NCBI RefSeq assembly: GCF_025118155.1
Contig: NW_026251395.1
Location: 62,001-126,000 of the forward strand
Origin: Cokeromyces recurvatus
Taxonomy: Eukaryota; Mucoromycota; Mucoromycetes; Mucorales; Mucoraceae
Direction of reading: 5' to 3'
Length of the DNA stretch: 64,000 nt
The translations under genes and the position numbers were made by a program. Of the stretch, positions 33,562 to 46,387 are shown one piece after another; the first letter of the stretch is position 1, and every line of letters begins with the position of its first letter. Below the pieces are notes generated by a model. That model did not search any database and was not told the DNA's origin. It saw nothing but the letters and a program-made list of their open reading frames with translations.

Positions 33562-34440
33562 TTATGATTGAATAGATTCAATTGTCAAAGTTAAAGCCCT
33601 AAAACTTGAAACTAAAAATAGAGTACCTAGAACACCAATTATTGCTGTCCTCTATGTTTATTAGAATAAAATAGATAAAATGATTACTTACAAATAAGAT
33701 GTCACATAATAATCCATCTTCCAAAATACTAAAGTAACATCATTTCAATTTTAAGGCAAATCCAAGTCTAATTATGATAAAGAAATGAATACAATAAAGC
33801 AGGTTAAAAAGAACCAAACATGGTGATTTAATTCTCCTATATTGATTCCCCCCAAATAATAGCTTCAAGTACAATTTGAACAGGAATATTCTTTGCTAAC
33901 ATTATATATTCAATTACTCGATAATTTTCAATTGTTTCTGTATGAAGAAGATAAATACTCATATGAGGTGTACAAATAGAATCAAGATAACCTGCTAACT
34001 CAGTTAAAACAGGTATTAATAATACTACTCCTTTATAGTGTTCAACATTAGCTTGTAATAGGATTCCTGCTAAACTTAAAATAAGCATTGTAACTATGAT
34101 AGGTGTCCAACCTACAAACAATAAATCTTTTACATGTACACTTCGCCAAATAATCTATCCAAAGCACGGAATCAAAATCAACATGATACTTATCGTAAAT
34201 AGACTGAACATACTTTAACCAGTTATATATATATATATATTTATATCCATTGTATGTTGTAAGAAAAAAAAAAGAAATCGATACAATGAATAGAATTAAA
34301 GTTACTACATCACCTGTAGCAGAGGCAATAGTGTCGGGATCAATTTTGAAACGTTGGCAAAGAAGAATAAGAGAACACATAAAAGTACAGTCAGGCTGGT
34401 GGATATTGGCAGTTACAAAAAAAAAATAATAAGAATAAGA
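33562..34440 (-). pseudogene. 5'-truncated SLC41/MgtE-type divalent cation transporter
   Basis: Minus-strand exons give the second MgtE half of an SLC41-like Mg2+ transporter: CSLILLCQRFKIDPDTIAS with GDVVTLILFI (about 34400-34285), IIWRSVHVKDLLFVGWTPII and MLILSLAGILLQANVEHYKG with LIPVLTELAGYLDSIC (34160-33840), WKMDYYVTSYL (about 33720-33690) and TAIIGVLGTLFLVSSF before a stop at 33564-33562. The last join uses the acceptor ending in CATAGAG. The first MgtE half is absent: upstream of about 34440 the sequence becomes a Tc1/mariner-type remnant. Some normally conserved residues are altered (LAGYLDS where LAGNxGS is usual), consistent with decay. An internal exon join near 34150-34200 is unresolved. 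Confidence 0.65.
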
Positions 34441-34529
34441 ATAAGAAAAGATAATACTAGGCTTAAACCATTGCACTTAATAATACGGTATTTAACTGAA
34501 TTACGTAGTGCTTTACGTTTTGCAACGCT

Positions 34530-35469
34530 TTTGTAGAGTTGAAGTTTAAAGTAGTAAATATTTTATTCAATGAAAGGCTTAGAAAGGAGTTCGAGTATAG
34601 CACTTTACAATTTATCGTTTGGAATGGTGGCGAAGGCCATAAAGATCGCTAAAGTGAACATTATTACAAATGTCACAAATTCTAGAAGAGAGAGTTCCTT
34701 CTTTCATCAAGCGGTGACGCTTCATCTTTCTTTTCGCTAAAGACTGGAACTGCTCAAAAGGGTTTAGCTTAGGTGAGTAAGAGGAGGGGGGAGTGATACA
34801 TTACTCTATAACCTCTAGCTTCGATTTTTTTGAATCAGAGGTTTCTATTTATGAATGGCTAGCGTTATCCACCACTAAATAGCTACCCTTTAAATTCTCG
34901 TCTTCATACATTATATTAAAGAGCTCATTGATGAACTTGATAAATTTAGCAGTTGTTGTGACTTTTGGTGTTGGCTTCTACATCAATTAGACTGACATCA
35001 TTCTCCGGGACAGCTTCGTCGTTATTGACCCCAGTTACAGCTCTCTTCTTTCCACTGTTACCCTTTTCTCTTCTTATTAGCGTCAGTTTTTGTTGCGGAT
35101 TCGGGAGGGGGGGTATGGCAAGCGAATGGATTGCATCAATAACTGAGTTGGAGGTTATTCTTGTTATTTTTTTTTCTCCTTTTTTTTGGTATATTTATTA
35201 CATCACGAGTTCCAGCTGGTGATTTAGTTTGATTATTTCTCCTTTTTATATGAAACCCGGTTTCATCGATAAATACATAATTTTTTTATATAGTCCAGAT
35301 CTTTGTCCTTCCAGTTCATAAACCATTCGTGACTTGTCTCCATATTGTCAATAGAGTTCCTAGATTCGGCTTCAAAACGAAACTTTTTAACAATAATCTG
35401 CATGGTATCCTTCAAATAATGATTAAGCTGCGACTTTGATATATAAAAATCATGGAACTGTTTACTCAA
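34530..35469 (-). pseudogene. Dead Tc1/mariner-type DDE transposase
   Basis: Order of motifs on the minus strand: helical linker SKSQLNHYLKDTMQIIVKKF, DMNWKD-like segment FMNWKDKDLDYIKKL, first catalytic Asp in FIDETGFHIKRRNN (35276-35235), a variable region (INIPKKRRKK), second Asp in GSYLVVDNASHS (about 34890), then SPKLNPFEQFQSLAKRKMKR, ICDICNNVHFSDLYGLRHHS. The domain is the Tc1/IS630-like endonuclease common in fungi. A 1-base change in an A7 tract (near 35288) shifts frame just before the first Asp, and stops interrupt the middle. The N-terminal DNA-binding half is missing. No matching TIR pair was found. Confidence 0.78.
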
Positions 35470-36331
35470 AAAAAAAAAAAAAAAAAAAAAAAAGGGCCCA
35501 TGATTCCATTACTAAAGAAGCTTTGGACCAATCGACTGGATATTGAAGCACGATTAGATGCTGTATTTTCTTTTACTGGAGCGCCACCTTCCTATTCTCT
35601 GCTTCCCTGCTTTACAGCAATCAATTGATTGTATCTATCCTAAATCATTTATACTTATCAACGGTCTTCTTACTTTATTATTATTTTTTTTTTTATACAA
35701 ATTTCGTTCTTTTTATAAAATGCCTATGTCTTACCTTTTGTAAAATACCTTTACTTACTTTTATGCTGCTGCCACATTTAAATGAAATACAAGCTGAAGT
35801 GTGTGTGTATGCGAGACAGAGACAATAATGCCGCCTTAAAATCGACCGAAAATTACACTATAAGTATTTATTATATATGAAAACGATTAAACTATAATTG
35901 AGAAAAAAAAAGAATATGTGCAAGACTGATATTTAGAAATAGCCGTAAATATGATATGTAATTGTCTAGGTTTTTTATGCATAAATTATAAGAATCAAGG
36001 AGATTTAAAATAATGACAAACTCAGTCTTCTGTAAGGAAGTCTTATTCATATTTAACAACTTGTCAAAAGATACATATTATTATATACTTGCATATTATT
36101 TAAAGCCTTCCTCTTATTGAACAGATTTATATATAATGCAAATAGTCTTTATATAATATCATATAAAAGTAAAGTCGTATTTCAGATGGACAAAAACAAA
36201 TGTCTAGTTAACGTAGGTTAGTGACAGTGATTTGTCCCCGTATTAAAAATAGTCAAATCAATTTATATCAATGAAATAAGACTATTTACTGTAATATATA
36301 CATCTTCTTGTATACAGAAATTCAGTTTTTT
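35470..36331. other. Gene-free spacer
   Basis: Begins with an A run (35468-35493) and continues as AT-rich sequence; plus ORFs of about 60-67 codons are hydrophobic T-run artefacts. Nothing coding is supported. Confidence 0.5.
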
Positions 36332-37357
36332 TTAGAGTCTTTTCCTTTTTTTATTATATAATGGATTTCTTTGTCTTGCTTCTTCTGCTAATAGTTGTAA
36401 CCCTCTTTTATGTTTTAATTCTAGATTATCTTCAATCTATTGTAGAATAAATAAATAAGGCAGAGAAAGAGAGAGAGAGAAAGACTAACTTACGATTGGA
36501 ACTGTCTCTTCATTTTCTTTTTCTGAATTTGTTAAAGACTCCTGTATAGCAGTAGATAATGTAGATAAATCTAAATAAAAAGTCAGTATTTATTCTCATT
36601 GAATTTATTTCTACTTTACTTGAAGAATCATGAACTAACTTTGACATGTAATCCAATGAAGTTGTTGAATATACTGAAAATGAAGATTTTTCCTAAAAAT
36701 GAGAATAAATGATTTATACTATACATATATAATATATGTGTGTATGTGTTATAGACTACCATATTAATCTTGGTATAATTGTCATCTAAAAGTTAATTTT
36801 TATGTAAAAATAAATAAATAAAATAAGAAAGATTTTAACTTTGTACCTGATAGATTCTCTGTAAAATAATTAACAATGGCTTGAATTGGTTGAATAAAAT
36901 GTTCAAATATAATTTGTGGTCCTGATTTAAACTTATCATTTGTCCCTTGTTGATCTAATAAATCGCAATGAAATATCCATAAAAACGCATTTACAATGTT
37001 ATATTGTTCATTTCTTCTGTATTGATTCACAACAGGTTTACAATGAACTAAAAGTTGATTTGACTTTTTTTGAATCAAAGTTCGAACATTATTTTTATCT
37101 AAAAATAGTTTTTTTACTCTCACTAAAAGAGTCATCGATTCTTTTTCAGTCTCAATATCAATGTTGGGTATCCTTGCGTTTTGTTGAATTCGCTTAAAAT
37201 TACCATGTTCAAACCAAACAAGGCATAAATCAGTAATCAAGATCATGTACTCTTTTTCTTTGAAAATGTGTTTAATATAATAGGGTTTATTTTCTATTCT
37301 ACGTATTTCCCATCCTACATTTAATAATTCTTGATGATGTTCAATGCTTAATAGCAT
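36332..37357 (-). CDS. XLF/NHEJ1-like non-homologous end-joining factor
   Basis: Five exons (37357-36847, 36785-36760, 36692-36620, 36570-36494, 36436-36332) join without a stop to 263 residues, close to the family's usual size. The N-terminal head fits XLF/Nej1: a start with WEIRRIENKPYYIKHIFKEK, then EYMILITDLCLVWFEHGNFK, where the LTDL-xx-VW motif is the family hallmark. A helical stretch follows (about 95-180), then a polar tail. The extreme C-terminus is basic (NPLYNKKRKRL), like the XLF Ku-binding/NLS tail. It would bridge broken DNA ends with XRCC4/Lif1 and ligase IV. The family call rests on the head motif, architecture and tail; sequence conservation in this family is low. Confidence 0.7.
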
Positions 37358-37374
37358 GTTTATTATACTACAGG

Positions 37375-37419
<45 letters not shown>

Positions 37420-37470
37420 GAAGAGGAAGGTTAATATGGGCAAAAGAACATAAGCAGCATATAAGCAAGT

Positions 37471-38475
37471 TTATTGTGACTTGTTAATCTTTAATGAAAA
37501 ATCAACATGAGGAACACCTTGAGTGACAGTGCTCATGCTTAATATATCAATATCTAAAATTAGAGACAATAAAGATTAATTATTTTGTTTTTCCTATATT
37601 TTATGTATCTGTTTACCATCACAAAAATAAGCTTCACAGGTTTCGAAAGTAATTCCACCACTACTTTCAATTAAAAACTGAGTATTTCCTTTAGCAGCCC
37701 AACGGGTTTTAATACTCTTTGCAGCTTCTTTTAAGCCTTCGCTACTAAAATTATCCAACATAACGATATCAGCCCCTGCAGCAATGGCTTCATCTGCTTC
37801 TTCTTCTGATTGACATTCAACTTCGATTTTTAAAGCGAAACCACAAACACTACGAGCATTTTGTACAGCCCTTGTAATTGAACCTTAAAAATACAGATAT
37901 AGTATATACAAATATATATTTAATACACAGAATAAATAATGCTCATGTTATTGTACCTGAGCTCCAAATATGATTGTCCTTAAGCATCACCATAGATGAC
38001 AGGTCCATACGATGTGTATCTAAACCACCTACAAGTACACCATACTTTTCTATTAATCTAAAACCTATATTCCATATGACAAAGAGAGATGTTAGTCATC
38101 ATCGTTATCCAGTCCCGATAATTGAAGTGGAGAAAATAAAAATAAAATAAAATGAAATAAAATAAAATAAAAAATACCTGGAGTAGTCTTTCTAGTAGCA
38201 GCAATGACACCATGAAAGCCCTTTGCCTTTTTCAATTCATAGATTTTTCGAGCTCTAAAGAGAATTAGAATTATGAATAAAGAAAGAAAAAGAAAAGACG
38301 ATTTAATCATATTTGATATATATCTAACCTTAATGCAATACCACTGCATCGAGAAATAATATTTAAAGCAGTGCGTTCACCCAACAGAATCTTTCGGGCT
38401 GGACCATAAACTCTAGCGATCTCTTGTTTACCTTTTGGTTTGATATAATCACCTTCATTACAATACCATTGAACC

Positions 38476-38511
<36 letters not shown>

Positions 38512-38801
38512 AACATGATTAGAATAAAGAGAAAGAGAGAGAGAGAGAGAACTCTTCTCTAAAAGTATACACATATATTAGATATATCTTTTTTTTTTTA
38601 CCTGCAGTCAAGTTGCTTGAATACTTCATCAAAGAAAGGTACACCAGCTACAACACCTTCTGCTTTACAATAAAGAATAGCAGTTTGTTCTTCTTCTCCT
38701 ACTACAAATCCTCCATAATCAAAGGAAGGAACATCTTCTGCAAGATATTGTGAAATAAGTGTCTTATAATTTGTTGCAAGTAAATGAGAATAGGCTGTCA
38801 T
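37471..38801 (-). CDS. BNA6: Quinolinate phosphoribosyltransferase
   Basis: Converts quinolinate plus PRPP to nicotinate mononucleotide in de novo NAD synthesis. Six exons (38801-38602, 38475-38329, 38254-38178, 38064-37957, 37883-37617, 37553-37471) join to 293 residues, the normal length. Motifs: [86 protein letters not shown] (the K-D-N-H active-site region), [27 protein letters not shown], and [18 protein letters not shown]. All joins were set by frame. It sits 113 bp upstream of the XLF-like start on the same strand. Confidence 0.95.
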
Positions 38802-39236
38802 CTATAATATTTATAAGTATTCAAAAATAAAATAAAAATCTATTATTTATAAGGGGAAGAGGAAGATAAAATAAGGAAAAAAACCCCCCCCCAATTTTAT
38901 TTTTATATATAGAGGCAGCAGTAGCTTCGAGAGCCCTGTCTACCCTTCGAGTCACATCTACTATATTTGTATATAAATATCTATATTGTGCCATTTTTGA
39001 TCTATTTAACTATCATTTCAAATCACTCCTTTTTGTTTTGTTGTTGTTGTATTTCATTCACAGATAAAATAATCACTCATTCATGATAATATGTATCTAT
39101 TATTATTACTACTATTTATTCGGATTATGTAATAAAGAAAAAAAAAAGACAATAAGTCTATTACAACGATATTATAGGTTAATACATTTTAACCAATCAA
39201 CATGTAACAAAAGAAAAAGGGTGGATCGATGTATAC
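38802..39236. other. Spacer upstream of QPRTase
   Basis: A/T-rich sequence with a C9 tract (38885-38893). Likely includes the QPRTase promoter; no coding sequence is supported. Confidence 0.4.
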
Positions 39237-41327
39237 AATGCGAACGGTGAACTTTGTTGGTTCAAAAAAACAAATGTCGCTTGCCCAAAAATGAATATCG
39301 TGTACCCAAAATTAAATGTCGCCTGGCTCAAAAAATAATTGTCCTTTAATAAGACGAATTTGTCACATTTTTATCACTGAGATTAAATGATTTATTTGAT
39401 TGTGCCTTTAGAGTTGAAATATATTTACAAAGTGAAGATCTTGGAAATGCCATTTAGAAGTTTTGCCCGGCTAGGCCACTACATCGCCTAATTAAAGTCA
39501 AATGATTCAACTTTCTTAGCCATGGAGTTAAGAAAAAAAAATAATTTGTAGACTAGTTTATTGTTTTTAATATTATAATGTCTCCATATCCATACATTTG
39601 CCAAAGAAAGTATTACTTCTTGTCTCATGAATGTTGAATGTTGAATAGCATTTTTTCACCTCTGTATACCAGAACGATACAAAATGATTTCTTACATTAT
39701 AAACCTTATACCAAACTATAATTTCAACTTTGTTTAAAAAACTGTAAATAAAATAAACTCCCAAATCTGCTACTAATAGAGAGCAAGCAGTGTACACAAA
39801 CAATAAAAATCTTTAACTTTTTTTTTTATGTGTATAAAACTATTTAATTTGATTGCCACCAACGCAATATATGAAATTTATTGAATACTGTAGCATGTGC
39901 TTCTTCTTTTTTTTTTCAAAGAACATATTGGTTGTACATAAATAGTATGGTCTGTTCAGTCTGGTAACTTCACTAGAATACATTAGTTTGCAGAATAGAA
40001 TTACAATACTACAACTTACAAATGGGTGCACATCACTTCTCGTGAAATTGAGGTCTGTGTGAACTGCAAGATCAAAAGGTTCTTCCATTTGTAAAGCATG
40101 AGATCTGATTAACTTTCTCATCACTCTTACACTTGATGCACAGCTGGCTAATTTATTAAGCAATAACTGACAGGCATCTATGAAAGGCTTGTGATAAAGT
40201 TGAGTGAGGTCGGTTAAAATACCAACAGTTTCACTACGATTGCTTGTCCAAGAATAAAATAATAAAAAAAAAATTGAATAAACATAATAAATAAAAATCG
40301 ATTTGAAGTTCAACAAATGTAACTTGACATGGTTGTAAGATTTGTAACTTAAATCAATAAGATGAAATAGTCATTATAATAGAACATATAGTGCACTTCT
40401 GTCTATAGACATATGAAGAATACATTTACCCTTATAATTAATAAAAGTCCTACATCTAAAAATAAATCTTGTTCTGCTGAATATAAATTTACAAGTTAAA
40501 CTGGGGTAAACTAAGAATAATGCAAATACGCGTAAACAATTGATTTCACTCAGAGTACACGTGCTAGGTTATAAAAATAAATACATTTATATACAAAAGA
40601 CATGAGTCTATTTCTATAATGATCCTTGATATTATAATCATTAAACCTTTATTCTTTTCCATAATTACGTCATCATATATAAGTTATTATTATCCTTATT
40701 CACAATAGGTGTAAATACTCTTACATTTCTAATCTTTATTTTAAAATTTAACTTATAGCTTAACCTTTATCTCAATAAATCGATTAACAAGTCTCAGCGT
40801 ACTTTTTCTGTCTGTTTTCTTTTATTTCTCTTTTTATTTTATTCTATTTTACCTGTAAACCACAACAGTATCCCTCAAAGGTACGATCCTCTAGATCCTC
40901 AAACTACTCTTTCACTGATATCATTTGTTGAACGACTACTTCATGCAATTAGCACTTTAACCATCATCATTCTTTTTCTACCAAAACTTGCCTTATTTAT
41001 GAATGCTTCAAAGGTGGTGCAAACTACTTTGTTACTTTGCTTCACTTGTTTTTTTGTCTTTGTATATACATGTATATACAAAGACAAATAGTGCCTTCCC
41101 ACCTGCACGTTTAAGTCAAATCGGTTTCTTTTTCTTAGTTTCCAAAGCTTCTTTCATCCTTTGAACTTTTAAGAAGAAAGGAAGAAATCATGTATTTATT
41201 TATTGCGACAATTATTTCTTGAGCCAGACAACATTCATTTTTAAGCAAGCGACATTTATTTATTCATTTATTTATTCATTTATTTGTTTATTTATTTTTT
41301 GAACCGACAAATTTCACCGTTCGCAGT
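39237..41327. mobile_element. Candidate non-autonomous DNA transposon with TIRs and subterminal repeats
   Basis: 39237-39350 and 41213-41327 are inverted repeats. The outermost word TGCGAACGGTGAA is perfect in both arms and is followed by TTTGT-x-GGTTCAAAAAA. Further in, both arms contain units around ATGTCGCTTGC, CTGGCTCAA and AAATAATTGTC. The left arm holds about three such units of about 21-23 bp in tandem; the right arm holds fewer and has an added (AATA)n tract. Between them lie about 1.9 kb with only weak ORFs and no transposase motif. No target duplication is clear. The inverted arms are directly visible; transposition is inferred. Confidence 0.68.
40012..40310 (-). CDS. Unrecognised ORF inside the TIR-bounded segment
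   Basis: A minus-strand stretch of about 80 codons, normal in composition (TSNRSETVGILTDLTQLYHK, KPFIDACQLLLNKLASCASS, RKLIRSHALQMEEPFDLAV), runs to a strong GTAAGT donor near 40024. A further exon may lie at 39573-39760, but no join could be proven. I do not recognise the family. It could be the remains of a captured host gene or the element's own protein; no catalytic motif is visible. Confidence 0.35.
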
Positions 41328-41908
41328 GCAACATTCTTGCTATCACCCGCTTGTAATCGTTTTATTTGCTGCAATAACAAGCTCCTCGTATTTATGATGA
41401 TATCAATAGTGTGATTAGATCAATAATAGTAGATAATAAAAAGAGTCACCGAAGCTGATGATGATGAGGAAGAGAATAACGTTCGTTTCATGTTTATTAT
41501 TAACAGCTATTTTCATTCTATTGCATTTTTTTTTGTTAGTAACTTGTTAAAATCAGAATAGTTCTTCTTTCTACTACAACAAGAAAAATGAATTGTTGTA
41601 TTCCATGAATAAAATCTAGGAAAGGATGAGAGACAACATGTTGCGTGTAACAGCAACATTTTTTTTTTTTTTTTTATAAAAAAAAATAAATAAATAAGTA
41701 AATAAATAAATAAATTAAACTATAAATATGTGTGTGCGTGTGTGTGTGTCTGTATACAGATTTCTACAATTATTATTCTTTTTCTTTCTTTTTTTTTAAT
41801 CCCTTTCTCTCTCTCTTTCTCTCTCTTTTCTTCCCTTTACTAGTATCCCTTCCCCCTCCCCTCCCCCCTTTTTTTTTAAGATTTGATTATTTTCATTATT
41901 CTTACAAG
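41328..41908. other. Spacer upstream of the coiled-coil gene
   Basis: Poly-T (41660-41676), GT repeat (41730-41750) and a long CT/T-rich tract (41780-41880) that ends just before the start codon. Pyrimidine-rich promoter-like region; no coding sequence is supported. Confidence 0.4.
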
Positions 41909-43810
41909 ATGACTACAGATGAACTTCAAATATTAATTCAATCTTTACATGAACAGATTAAACAAGAACAAGAAATTGAAAATGAGGTAAAAATGTAAAT
42001 AAATACTATTGTTATAAGCACATGTACATATGTATACATTATCCTCCCTCCCTCTTTTCTTTTTTTTTTTTCTTTTTTTGTTATAATAATAGCTTCGACA
42101 TGACATTGATATTCAAACAATGAAACAAAAAGAACTTCAAAATGATAACGACTATTTAAAACAAGTAAAATCAATATTGATTCCTTTATAAAAATAAATT
42201 TAATTTAATTGAAAAGGTATTAGAAAATGGCTGCTATTCAATTGGATAATTCAAATTACAGTAATACCCAAGCTCGTCTGGAAACACAGCTTTATTCGCA
42301 GGAACAAGATATTATCCAATTAAAAAAAAAAGTCCAACAGCTTACAAAATTAAAGAAGGATGCAGAAAAGAAGTTGATGATGGAGACTCAAGAATATGAA
42401 AATGAGAAATCAACATGGCAACAAAGAGAAGCTGATCTTTACAACCAAATTCGTTCTCTCAATATTAGTAATGAGCCTCGTACACCACGTACACCGAATA
42501 ATAAGAGACGTAGTATAAACTCACTTAATATGGGACCCTTTTCAACCAATTTGGTAGAGGAATCGAATGGTTTAGATACTAATCGTACACTCGTAGACAC
42601 TAATGAGATGACTACAATAGATGAAGAAGGGACTGTACTCACATCCCCTAAACTGGCTCACATCGACTCTTCTTATGCTCGTGAGGCAAAGATTGCACAA
42701 AGAACAATAAAGGCACAAGACAAGTTGATTCTAGATTTAAAAAATCAATTAGAGAAAGAAAAGGCTTTTTTACAAGAACAACAATCGGAAGCAGAACTTC
42801 AATCACTCAAAATAACTCATCTAGAAAAAGAATTAGCCAATATGAAACAGTTAAATCGTTCATTGATGGAGGATAATGAAAGTTATCAAATTTTATTACA
42901 TGAAAAGACAATGAATGGTGAATTTATGATGAATCCCATTATGCAGGTAGTTAGTTAGTTATTATTAAATTACGCATCATGAAATAATTCAACTTGATTT
43001 GTAAAATGATATTAGGTGCAAGATTATCCCATCATGAAACAATCTATTAGCTCATCTAGTAACGGTTTGAATTTAGCAGCTGAATTAGCTTCATCAATAC
43101 CTGAATGGAATAGTCAAAAGGAAACGGAATCAGATAAAACTATTTCAAAACTTAATGAAGAGATTAAAGTATTGCAAGATACGAACCGTGCGCTTCAATT
43201 ATACATGAACAAGATTTTGATGAAGATTATCGATAATAAGCAATTAGAAGATGTCCTTAGTATCGATCAACCTTCTTCTAAACCATCAACACATATGAAT
43301 AACAACTCCTCTTGTTCAACAAAATCGATTTCTTTGAAAGCAACGACCACAGCTGATCATAGTAAAACAACCAATAACAACAGTAATAGACCCAGACGAC
43401 GTACTATTTCTTATTGGGGCTCTAAACCATCTTCTAATAATACTACTGCTACTGCTGCCTCTTCTAATTCATCCAATAAAGCAGCAGCAGCAGCAGCAGC
43501 AACAACAACAACAAAAGAAGATAATAAGCGTCGACACTCTTCTATTCCACCACCTCAGCCTGAAAGATCATTTTCAACCACGACCACGTCAAGTAGTAAT
43601 GGGGGTGGTTGGGCAAAAGCATTACGTAGAATGAGTGGTATTGGCTGGTCTTCTTCTAGTACAACTTTAAAAGAAGAATCGCCAGTGATGAATAGTGAAG
43701 TCGTTCATTCATCAAGTGAAGAAGAAACAATTAGAAAATCAGCTGGTTCTTGTAATTCTTCTATTAGAAAAAGCAATGAATTATTATTAACTACACTTGA
43801 TGAAGAGTAG
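41909..43810 (+). CDS. Coiled-coil protein of unknown function
   Basis: Four exons (41909-41986, 42093-42164, 42224-42946, 43016-43810) join in frame to 555 residues. The first 130 residues and 190-270 have strong heptad character (ELQILIQSLHEQIKQEQEIE, DIIQLKKKVQQLTKLKKDAE, LILDLKNQLEKEKAFLQEQQ). Near residue 335 is TNRALQLYMNKILMKIIDNK with QLEDVLSID, a motif I recall from fungal proteins annotated as 'M protein repeat' or septation-related coiled-coil proteins. The C-terminal third is Ser/Thr/Asn-rich with poly-Ala from GCA repeats. A scaffolding role at septa or the cytoskeleton is a guess from that resemblance only. Confidence 0.8.
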
Positions 43811-44502
43811 AATTCAAAATTATCATAAATGACATTTTATTATTAATAAAGAAATTGATATATGTGTGTATAAAAAAAAAAAAAGATAATAATAAAAGGG
43901 AGTATTGTTTGGTCTAAAAGTAGTCGCCTTGCAACGAAAAGGCTGACTCTATGAATAAACGCCTCCTCCTTCTTCTTCTTCAAGTGATTGCTGTCATGAT
44001 GATAATAAAAGATGTAAAACATGATACAAATATATATAAATGTCACATGCACAATAGTAGTAGTATTCATTATTGTTTCGGTACCCATTCCATGATATAC
44101 ATACATACATATATATTTATTTATGTATATATATATATTACACTATTGAAACTAGTAGTAGTATGGCATGAATTATTACTTTTTATATATCTACATAATG
44201 ATAATAAATTAGAAACCTCTAATAATAATGAAAAAGGACGATTTTAAATAGGAAATTTAAAATAGCAATAATCTCGGAAAAGTTAGTGTGTAACAGTTTA
44301 GGGCTCAGATAGTTTATTAATTATTTTTTTTTTCTCAATTAAGCTACATGTACATTATTATTATTATTATTTTTAAGGGGAGGGGGAGAGACGAAAAGAG
44401 AGAGTAGAAAAAAAGAGAGAGAATTCGGAATGGAAGAAAAGAGGGAAAGGGGCTAAAAGAGGGGGGGGGGGAAAAGAAAGAAAAGGGATTTTTTTTTCTA
44501 CA
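43811..44502. other. Convergent spacer
   Basis: Between the convergent coiled-coil gene and LCB2. Includes TA/CA-type repeats and a purine-rich tract (44375-44480) with a G10 run. No coding sequence is supported; a 98-codon plus ORF at 43951 is hydrophobic and repetitive. Confidence 0.5.
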
Positions 44503-45827
44503 CTATTTTGATTCTTTACTGACTTTAAGAAGTAAGATATCACCTACTTCACTTACAGCTTGTAATGTTCTATCAAGATCCTCTTTTGTATGTGCAGAAG
44601 ATAGACAGAAACGAGCACGAGAAGTAATGATAGGTGTGGCAGGGTAACCGACTACGACTGTAGCAATACCACGCTTTAATAATTCTCTAGAGAACGCGGG
44701 AATCTTTGCAGGATTAAACAATAATAAAGGTATAACAGGACTTCCTTGATCACCATAAACAATAAAACCCATTTCTCTTAGACGTTCAATGAAATAAACT
44801 GAATTCTCTGCTAGTTGCTTGATCTTCTTTCGACCCGTATCAGTACCATCTTCACCACAAATAATCTTCATAGATGTTATTACTTGTTGAGCGACGGGGA
44901 CTGATATGGATTCAGCATAATTATAGGCATGGTTACGCAAACGAATATGGTCAATAATGGCTTTATCACCGGCAATGTAACCACCAGCTGCACCAAATGA
45001 TTTTGTAAATGTACCCATGAGAATATCAACCTCTGCAGGATCAATACCATAGAAATCACATACACCTCCTCCATTTTCACCAAGGGCACCAATAGAATGT
45101 GCTTCATCAACGTACAAATAAAACTATAAAAAAGAAAATTAAGTCTACATACATACATGCATGCATATAATAGATAGTATACCTTGAATTCCTTTTTGAG
45201 TTCAATAAGTTCAGGAAGATTAACAATTGTACCTTCCATAGAATAAAGACCTTCAACAACGATTAAAATCTTTTTCCAAGGACGATGAGTACGAGGTTGA
45301 CCTTGACTAATGACTTCACGTAATAATTCACGAAGATCATCCATATTATTATGTTTAAAGACACGTACAGAAGCACCTGAAAGACGAACACCAAAGACAA
45401 TAGAAGCATGATTTAATTCATCAGAAATGACGAGACATCCTTTACCAACCAAGGAAGGAATCGTGGTTGAATTAGTAGCAAAGCCCATACTAACACACAT
45501 AGCAGCTTCTTTACCAACAAAACGAGCGACTATTTTTTCTAATTCCTGAATATGTTTCGTTGTACCTGCTTCAGCTCTTGAACTAGCGGCTGTTATACCA
45601 AATTCTTGAACCGCATGTTCAACAGAATCAGCACAGGGACCTTGATTATCAGAAAAGCCAAGATAATTATAGGATGCAAAATTAAGTGCCTCTGTAGTTG
45701 TGCCCGTTAACTTGAATGTTTTATTAAAATCTGTAGAAACTCTATCAAGCAATTTCACTGTTCTTGAAGCTATACCAGTGATTGGACGATTAAAACAATC
45801 ACTAATAAAGTTTAAAAATATAAATAT

Positions 45828-45867
<40 letters not shown>

Positions 45868-46387
45868 AAAAAAAATAAAAAAAAGAGATTTATATATATT
45901 CTTCTTACCGAATTCTTACATAAAGTCTTCGAGTATAAAAAGAATCAAAATCAGATACAAGGGGAGCATAACCCTAAGTATTAAAGTTAGCTTTTTCTTT
46001 TTTTTTTTGTTATTAGATGTTTGTCATTTGAAAAGAAAAAAAAAATACCTGGCTATTCTTTAAATGACTATAATCTTGGGGCTTGAAAAATTTGCCAAGA
46101 ATATCTCTTAAATGACCAAATAAGATGAGAACAAAGTAATTAAGGTAAGTACAGACAAGAACATAAAGAGGAGTAGCTTCCATCTTATGTTCTAAATCAT
46201 CGTATTTCATTTTGGGTTTACGAGGAGGCTTCCATCTTTCAACTGAACTATGAGTTTTTTCTGAAGCTGATCCAGAAAGAGAACCAATAAAGTTTGAAGG
46301 AGCATAAGAATGATCAGCTGATGACTTGGGTGCAGTCAAATTGATACTTGGGATACTAATCGTATGTGCTCTTTTCCCTTTACCCAT
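44503..46387 (-). CDS. LCB2: Serine palmitoyltransferase subunit 2 (LCB2)
   Basis: PLP-dependent catalytic subunit of the first sphingolipid enzyme, on the ER membrane with LCB1. Exons 46387-46049, 45973-45909, 45801-45183 and 45123-44503 join to 547 residues. A single membrane helix lies near residues 74-92 ([19 protein letters not shown]). The catalytic domain shows [74 protein letters not shown], and [17 protein letters not shown] carrying the PLP lysine. The C-terminus [20 protein letters not shown] is typical. All residues expected for PLP binding (His, Asp, Lys) are present. Confidence 0.96.
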
